Shown piece by piece: positions 6,774 through 9,978 of a stretch of DNA of 9,978 nt (position 1 is its first letter; each line of letters opens with the position of its first letter). Position numbers and translations under genes: made by a program. This DNA is from Bacteroidales bacterium (GTDB lineage: Bacteria > Bacteroidota > Bacteroidia > Bacteroidales > UBA4181), in contig JAITTD010000084.1 of NCBI GenBank assembly GCA_031287245.1, positions 1 to 9,978 on the forward strand, given 5' to 3'. The notes beneath the pieces were generated by a model. The model was not told the origin of the DNA. It searched no databases and saw nothing but the letters and a program-made list of their open reading frames with translations.

Positions 6774-7238
6774 ATGTATTTAAGCATCCAAGAAATGAAA
6801 TCCGTACTCTATGAGTACCAGATGAACGAAATAGTCGAAAACAACGATGACATTCTGAACGACGCCATCCTCGCAGCCATATCGGAAGTGAAATCCTATT
6901 TTATGGCATCCAACGAGCAAGTGAAGGACGGGCGCCCGAAATACGACATTGACGCCATATTCTCTGCTGAAGGCGCCGACCGCAACGCATTTATCCTGCG
7001 CATCTGCAAGCGCGTTGCGGCATGGAACATCTGCGAACTGGCAAATCCCGACGTCATCTATGAGCACGTGAAGGAACGCTATGACAGCGCCATTGACACC
7101 CTCGAAAAGATCGCAGGAATGGGGCAATACAGCAACACGCCCATTCTCATTACCGACGTGCCTACCGTAACGGAAAACCCCGACAATGTACAACTTCCGT
7201 TCCGAATGGGCAGCCGACCAAAATTTCACCACGAGTAA
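6774..7238 (+). CDS. DUF1320 (Mu gp36-like) head-completion protein
   Basis: The 154-residue product fits the DUF1320 family. It begins MYLSIQEMKSVLYEYQMNEI. The helical core runs LNDAILAAISEVKSYF, a mid-region FILRICKRVAAWNICELAN follows, and YDSAIDTLEKIAGM comes before a flexible C-terminal tail. In Mu-like phages the gp36 position is that of a connector between head and tail, extending the portal ring. Here it lies between terL and the portal, on the opposite strand from capsid and tail genes, which differs from the Mu order. The ATG directly follows the 7-nt tandem array. Translation of the next gene begins 26 nt after the stop, across another repeat. Confidence 0.85.
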   Translation: MYLSIQEMKSVLYEYQMNEIVENNDDILNDAILAAISEVKSYFMASNEQVKDGRPKYDIDAIFSAEGADRNAFILRICKRVAAWNICELANPDVIYEHVKERYDSAIDTLEKIAGMGQYSNTPILITDVPTVTENPDNVQLPFRMGSRPKFHHE

Positions 7239-7267
7239 TCACAATTGAATCACAATAAATCACAATG
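7237..7267. repeat. Three 10-nt repeat units carrying the portal start codon
   Basis: AATCACAATT, AATCACAATA and AATCACAATG occur almost head to tail, with one extra base after the first. The first unit begins within the DUF1320 stop codon. The last unit ends in the portal ATG at 7265-7267. The junction therefore consists of repeat units only. Confidence 0.85.
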
Positions 7268-8422
7268 AATAAAGCACTGAAATACGCTCCGAAAGTTGCC
7301 CGCAAAGCCATTTCACAAACCCGTCGCGATATAGCCGACTGGAAACATGCACTACAGATAGCCTCTGCCGTGAAAAACCCTAAGCCATGGGCGCTGATGG
7401 AAATATACAGCGACATCGTGAACGATGCGCTCATGTCGTCGCAAATCAATAACCGGATAGAACAAACCATCTCCGCGCCTTTTGAGTTGATAAACAAAGC
7501 CGGAAAAATAGATACTGCAGCCACCGACACCTTCCGCCACATCCCCTGCATCATTGACCTGATGAAATACATCTGGGAAAGCGAGTGGTACGGTTGCTCG
7601 CTCGTGGAACTGTCTATCACCGGAGGCTCTTTGGGCGTGTCGCTGATCGACCGTAGAAACGTGGACCCGGTTTTTGGACGTTTCTATCCCGATATCACTT
7701 TTGACAATTACATTCCCTACCGAGATGTGTCGGAATACGGAAAATGGCTCATCGAATTTAACGGAGAGCACATCGGCAACCTCAACAAATTAGTGCCTCA
7801 CGCCCTTTTCAAAAAGTTTGCACAGAGTTGTTGGAGCGAACTCTGCGAAATATTCGGCATCCCGCCCCGCTACATCAAAACAAACACCCAGGACGCTGCC
7901 ATGCTCGACCGTGCCGAATCTATGATGCGCGACATGGGCGCCGCATCGTGGTTCATCATTGACACTACCGAAGAATTTCAATTCGCCCAGGGCGTCAACA
8001 CCAACGGAGATGTCTATGCCAATCTGATTGCCTTGTGTAACAACGAAATCAGTATGATGGTTTCCGGCGCCGTCATCGGGCAGGACACTAAAAACGGCAA
8101 CGAAAGCAAAGAGAAGATTTCTGTGGAAATGCTCAACCGTTTGACGGATTCCGACAAACGGCTCATAGAAATGTATATGAACACCGCCGTTATTCCTGCT
8201 CTCTATCGCGTTGGTTTCATCCCTTCCGGAGAGTTGACATTCCGATTTTCCGCTGCCGAAAATACCGAAAAACTGTGGCAATACACAGCGGCTTTGCTGC
8301 CATTCAAACAGGTGGACAATGATTTTATTTCCGAAAAATTTGGCGTCCCGGTTGCTGATGCAGCCGTCCCTTCTGCCGACCTTTCATTTCTCAGCGAGGA
8401 GGAACGCCGTTTTTTCGTATAG
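7265..8422 (+). CDS. Portal protein, DUF935 family (Mu gp29-like)
   Basis: The 385-residue protein shows DUF935 portal features. ALMSSQINNRIEQTISAPFE (about 56-74) is the early region. Next comes WESEWYGCSLVELSI (104-118). The wing/stem region has WSELCEIFGIPPRYIKT (190-206). GAVIGQDTKNGNESKE (268-283) corresponds to the conserved GQ..T...G segment. It would form the ring at the packaging vertex that docks terminase and later the neck. It is somewhat short for the family, which usually exceeds 400 residues. It ends SEEERRFFV-TAG, and its last codons contain T TTT TTC in frame, followed by a GC-rich hairpin. The -1 frame stays open into the MuF gene, so a portal-MuF fusion made by frameshifting is possible. 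Confidence 0.92.
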   Translation: MNKALKYAPKVARKAISQTRRDIADWKHALQIASAVKNPKPWALMEIYSDIVNDALMSSQINNRIEQTISAPFELINKAGKIDTAATDTFRHIPCIIDLMKYIWESEWYGCSLVELSITGGSLGVSLIDRRNVDPVFGRFYPDITFDNYIPYRDVSEYGKWLIEFNGEHIGNLNKLVPHALFKKFAQSCWSELCEIFGIPPRYIKTNTQDAAMLDRAESMMRDMGAASWFIIDTTEEFQFAQGVNTNGDVYANLIALCNNEISMMVSGAVIGQDTKNGNESKEKISVEMLNRLTDSDKRLIEMYMNTAVIPALYRVGFIPSGELTFRFSAAENTEKLWQYTAALLPFKQVDNDFISEKFGVPVADAAVPSADLSFLSEEERRFFV

Positions 8423-8441
8423 CCCCCCAAGCAGGGGGGCT
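8410..8441 (+). promoter_or_regulatory. Candidate -1 programmed frameshift signal at the portal/MuF junction
   Basis: T TTT TTC at 8410-8416 is a slippery heptamer in the correct phase with the portal frame (CGT TTT TTC GTA TAG). After a spacer of 4-5 nt comes a stem-loop: AGCCCCCC at 8421-8428 pairs with GGGGGGCT at 8434-8441 around the loop AAGCA. After a -1 slip the frame reads CGT ATA GCC CCC CAA and stays open to 9651, giving a predicted fusion of about 795 residues. Alternatively the hairpin may just be an element that follows a stop codon, as at 3666 and 9658. Confidence 0.42.
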
Positions 8442-8458
8442 TAGCCGGACCGCATTTC

Positions 8459-8496
8459 TCAATTCCTTCATTCCTCAATTCCTCAATTCCTCAATT
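8459..8496. repeat. Tandem 8-nt repeat TCAATTCC, about five units
   Basis: Four full units (the second is TTCATTCC) and a final partial TCAATT lie between the post-portal hairpin and the first conserved codons of the MuF protein. The -1 frame passes through without a stop, giving FLNSFIPQFLNSSI. The last unit supplies an ATT codon at 8494-8496, which could serve as a rare start. Confidence 0.88.
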
Positions 8497-9651
8497 AACA
8501 ACAAAGTTATTGATGAAATAGCCAAAGGAACAGATATCAGCCAGTCTCTTTTCGATATCTACGGGGCAAACCTCCGCAAAGGCGTTGCACAGGTATATCA
8601 CGATGATTCTCAATTGTCAACTGTCTCTTCTCAATTGACTTTGAACGTTTCCCGATTTGCCGCATACAAAGCAAAAAAAGTAACCGACATCATCGCGGCA
8701 CAGGCGAACCTGCCAACAGAGGAATACAAGGCTCGGGCTAACAGGATTCTTGACCTGATGAAAGCCCGCGGGCAAACCGAGTACAACACCACCGTGACTA
8801 GAACACGCAGCGCAAAGGACTGGGAAAAGTTTGAAGGGCGAAAAAGCCTGTTCCCTAATATCAAGTGGCTGCCATCTGCAAGCATCCACAAGCGAGAGGA
8901 ACACCGCCACTACTACAACAGGGTATGGAGCAAGGACGATCCATTTTGGAACAACAACCAGCCCGGCACTCTCTGGAACTGTAAGTGTGACTGGCGTGAA
9001 ACAGACGAACCGGTAAACGCAACATCCGTTGATGTGCCCGCCGCAAAAGGATTGAAAGGAAACCCCGCAAAAACAGGAAAAATATTCTCCAATGATGCCT
9101 CGTACTTTTATGATCCTGCCGGTAAAACATTTGAGCAAGTATCCAAACTCTACTATACCGATTCTCAAAGTAATCTGAAAATCAACGTATGCGCCCATCA
9201 TGAGGAAATATCTGATAATGTCAGAACTGGAAGGATATTGCTTGATAATTATCCAGGAATGGATTTGGAAATACGCAAGCATGTGGGCGACCAGAGCAAT
9301 GGCGTAGTGAAAAATCCAGAATATCTGTTGAATGGTAAATTGGCAGATGCCAAAAGACTAAATTCATGGAATGGCGTTTCAAGTGGTTTCAATAGCGCCG
9401 TTAAGCAAAAATGCGAAGCAGTGATCATCGACCTTCATAACCTCCAAAACGAGTATTTGGATATTGAAAAAATAGCCAAAGGTATTGTCAACAGATATGT
9501 TGATTTCAAAAACAAAACTATTTTGGAATGCTATGTGATTTGGAAAGGAAAAAGCGTCATGATACATGGAAGTCTCTTTAATTCGTATAATCCTGAAAAA
9601 AAGAACAATTATAAAATTCAATTGGAAAAAATTCTTTCGAAACTCCTATAA
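8494..9651 (+). CDS. MuF-type head morphogenesis protein with C-terminal nuclease-toxin-like domain
   Basis: The frame has no ATG, GTG or TTG before TTG 8614, yet codons from about 8497 read as real protein (NKVIDEIAKGTDISQSLFDIYG). The shown start is ATT 8494 (385 residues); entry by -1 frameshift from the portal is the alternative. Numbering below counts from TTG 8614. The MuF region ends near residue 132 with RHYYNRVWSKDDPFW and a Cys pair in LWNCKCDWRETDEP. A linker follows (about 133-185). Residues about 186-345 form a separate domain with GMDLEIRKHVGDQ, NPEYLLNGKLADAKR, then AVKQKCEAVIIDL and ECYVIWKGKSVMIHG. This looks like the CdiA C-terminal tRNase-type or phage BECR nuclease domains fused to MuF in polymorphic toxins. 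MuF proteins enter the head and may be injected with DNA. The toxin part is visibly more AT-rich than the rest, suggesting a swapped module. No immunity gene follows on this strand. Confidence 0.82.
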   Translation: MNNKVIDEIAKGTDISQSLFDIYGANLRKGVAQVYHDDSQLSTVSSQLTLNVSRFAAYKAKKVTDIIAAQANLPTEEYKARANRILDLMKARGQTEYNTTVTRTRSAKDWEKFEGRKSLFPNIKWLPSASIHKREEHRHYYNRVWSKDDPFWNNNQPGTLWNCKCDWRETDEPVNATSVDVPAAKGLKGNPAKTGKIFSNDASYFYDPAGKTFEQVSKLYYTDSQSNLKINVCAHHEEISDNVRTGRILLDNYPGMDLEIRKHVGDQSNGVVKNPEYLLNGKLADAKRLNSWNGVSSGFNSAVKQKCEAVIIDLHNLQNEYLDIEKIAKGIVNRYVDFKNKTILECYVIWKGKSVMIHGSLFNSYNPEKKNNYKIQLEKILSKLL

Positions 9652-9657
9652 ATGCGA

Positions 9658-9679
9658 CAGCGGGGATAAATCCCCGCTG
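9658..9679. terminator. Perfect hairpin after the MuF gene
   Basis: CAGCGGGGAT and ATCCCCGCTG form a 10-bp inverted repeat with two central bases, starting 6 nt after the MuF stop. Because it is symmetrical it could end both the plus-strand operon and the minus-strand tRNA-like transcript. No T-run follows on either side, so termination strength is uncertain. Its core matches the hairpin at 3666-3685. Confidence 0.55.
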
Positions 9680-9742
9680 AAGAGTGCCCCGGCATTGCTT
9701 AGTGTTAGCTTCGCCGCCATCGTGTGGATTTTAACCACTGCG

Positions 9743-9816
9743 TTGGTATGGCAGGATTCGAACCTGCTTACTCCGTGTTACAGACCGCCGCAACTAACCG
9801 TATTTGCCTCATACCA
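9743..9816 (-). tRNA. tRNA-like gene with GUA anticodon; degenerate or atypical
   Basis: The minus strand folds into a tRNA-sized cloverleaf. The acceptor arms TGGTATG/CATACCA pair perfectly over 7 bp. The D-arm is GCAA/TTGC with GG in its loop. The T-arm GCAGG-TTCGAAT-CCTGC is perfect. The anticodon loop CTGTAAC gives GUA (Tyr), followed by a 4-nt variable loop and discriminator A. Several traits are wrong for a working bacterial tRNA-Tyr. The variable loop is short instead of long, position 8 is A instead of U, and the first base is U. The anticodon stem GCGGT/ACGGA has two purine-purine mismatches. GCGT and ACGC can extend the acceptor outward past a small bulge. A good Bacteroidetes promoter lies just upstream, so it is probably transcribed. 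It may be a decayed tRNA, a phage tRNA, or an RNA that only mimics a tRNA. Confidence 0.5.
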
Positions 9817-9824
9817 ATACCACG

Positions 9825-9854
9825 CAAAGATACAAACTTTTCTTTTAAAACAAA
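9825..9854 (-). promoter_or_regulatory. Strong Bacteroidetes-type promoter for the tRNA-like RNA
   Basis: On the minus strand, TTTG (plus 9851-9854) is followed after 18 nt by TATCTTTG (plus 9825-9832). This is an exact match to TTTG-N17..23-TAnnTTTG. The expected start, about 7 nt further on near 9818, falls within a few bases of the 5' end of the tRNA-like fold at 9816, as is usual for tRNA genes in this phylum. Confidence 0.72.
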
Positions 9855-9865
9855 TTAAAAAAAGT

Positions 9866-9978
9866 TTATTTTTGATTCAATAGCAGTTGCCTGTCGGCAA
9901 CTTCCTTATTTAATCGGTAAGTAACCGCATTGGCGATAATGGTTTTACCGTAATTTTCCGAAACGCACCACGAACCAT
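9866..9978 (-). CDS. C-terminal end of an unidentified protein
   Basis: On the minus strand the frame entering from the right edge gives 36 residues, beginning GSWCVSENYGKTII and ending DRQLLLNQK, then a TAA at 9866-9868. The composition looks like real protein, and the other two frames on this strand stop early, but the fragment is too short to assign. Its stop lies 12 nt before the -33 box of the tRNA-like promoter. It may be a host gene marking the outside of the phage region, or a phage accessory gene. Confidence 0.42.
   Translation of the reverse strand, partial: GSWCVSENYGKTIIANAVTYRLNKEVADRQLLLNQK

Noticed and set aside
8614..8616. TTG 8614 as the true MuF start
   Set aside because: It would discard about 38 upstream in-frame codons that read as a conserved helical N-terminus (VIDEIAKGTDISQSLFDIYG). 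It is kept only as the first conventional start codon in the frame.
8617..9282. Minus-strand open frame of 221 codons opposite the MuF gene
   Set aside because: The plus-strand product has recognisable MuF residues. The antisense translation is hydrophobic and low-information, so it was not accepted as an immunity or membrane protein gene.
9566..9883. Plus-strand 105-codon open frame as a possible immunity gene for the toxin
   Set aside because: It starts inside the toxin coding sequence in another frame and runs through the hairpin and across the complement of the tRNA-like gene. The translation has no protein-like pattern after the toxin end.

Overview
The window looks like part of a Bacteroidetes (probably Bacteroidales) chromosome carrying a Mu-like, contractile-tailed prophage or prophage remnant. 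Three things point to this lineage. The packaging and head genes are of the DUF935, DUF1320, MuF and DUF2586 kinds typical of Bacteroidetes prophages. Start codons lack clear Shine-Dalgarno sequences. At least one promoter (9825-9854, minus strand) matches the Bacteroidetes pattern TTTG-N17..23-TAnnTTTG.

Layout, left to right. Positions 1-273 hold the 5' part of a minus-strand gene for a small membrane protein with a bacterial PH domain, which is probably a host gene. Positions 371-4596 are a minus-strand cluster. Read in its own direction it encodes a prohead protease with a scaffold-like tail, a major capsid protein, an acidic low-complexity protein, a 61-residue protein, a contractile tail sheath and a tail tube. 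Positions 4597-4752 are a divergent control region with a perfect 12-bp palindrome between two candidate promoters. Positions 4753-9651 are a plus-strand cluster: terminase small and large subunits, a DUF1320 (Mu gp36-like) head-completion protein, a DUF935 (Mu gp29-like) portal, and a MuF head-morphogenesis protein with a C-terminal nuclease-toxin-like domain. Positions 9652-9865 hold a hairpin and a tRNA-like transcription unit on the minus strand. The end of another minus-strand gene runs off the right edge.

How the genes work together. The plus-strand cluster supplies the DNA packaging motor and portal vertex. The minus-strand cluster supplies shell maturation, the shell itself and the first tail parts. 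No tape measure, baseplate, transposase, integrase or lysis gene is visible. Non-phage-looking genes appear right after the last recognisable phage gene on each side, so the element may be a remnant or a minimal island.

Two points deserve most attention. First, the portal gene ends in a textbook -1 frameshift arrangement: slippery T TTT TTC, a short spacer, then a GC-rich hairpin. The -1 frame then runs without a stop into the MuF gene, which has no usual start codon ahead of its conserved N-terminus. Second, the MuF protein ends in what looks like a CdiA-type RNase toxin. No immunity gene follows it. Instead there is a promoter-driven, slightly defective tRNA-like RNA. A third theme is that most gene junctions contain short tandem repeats of 7, 8 or 10 nt, several abutting start codons.
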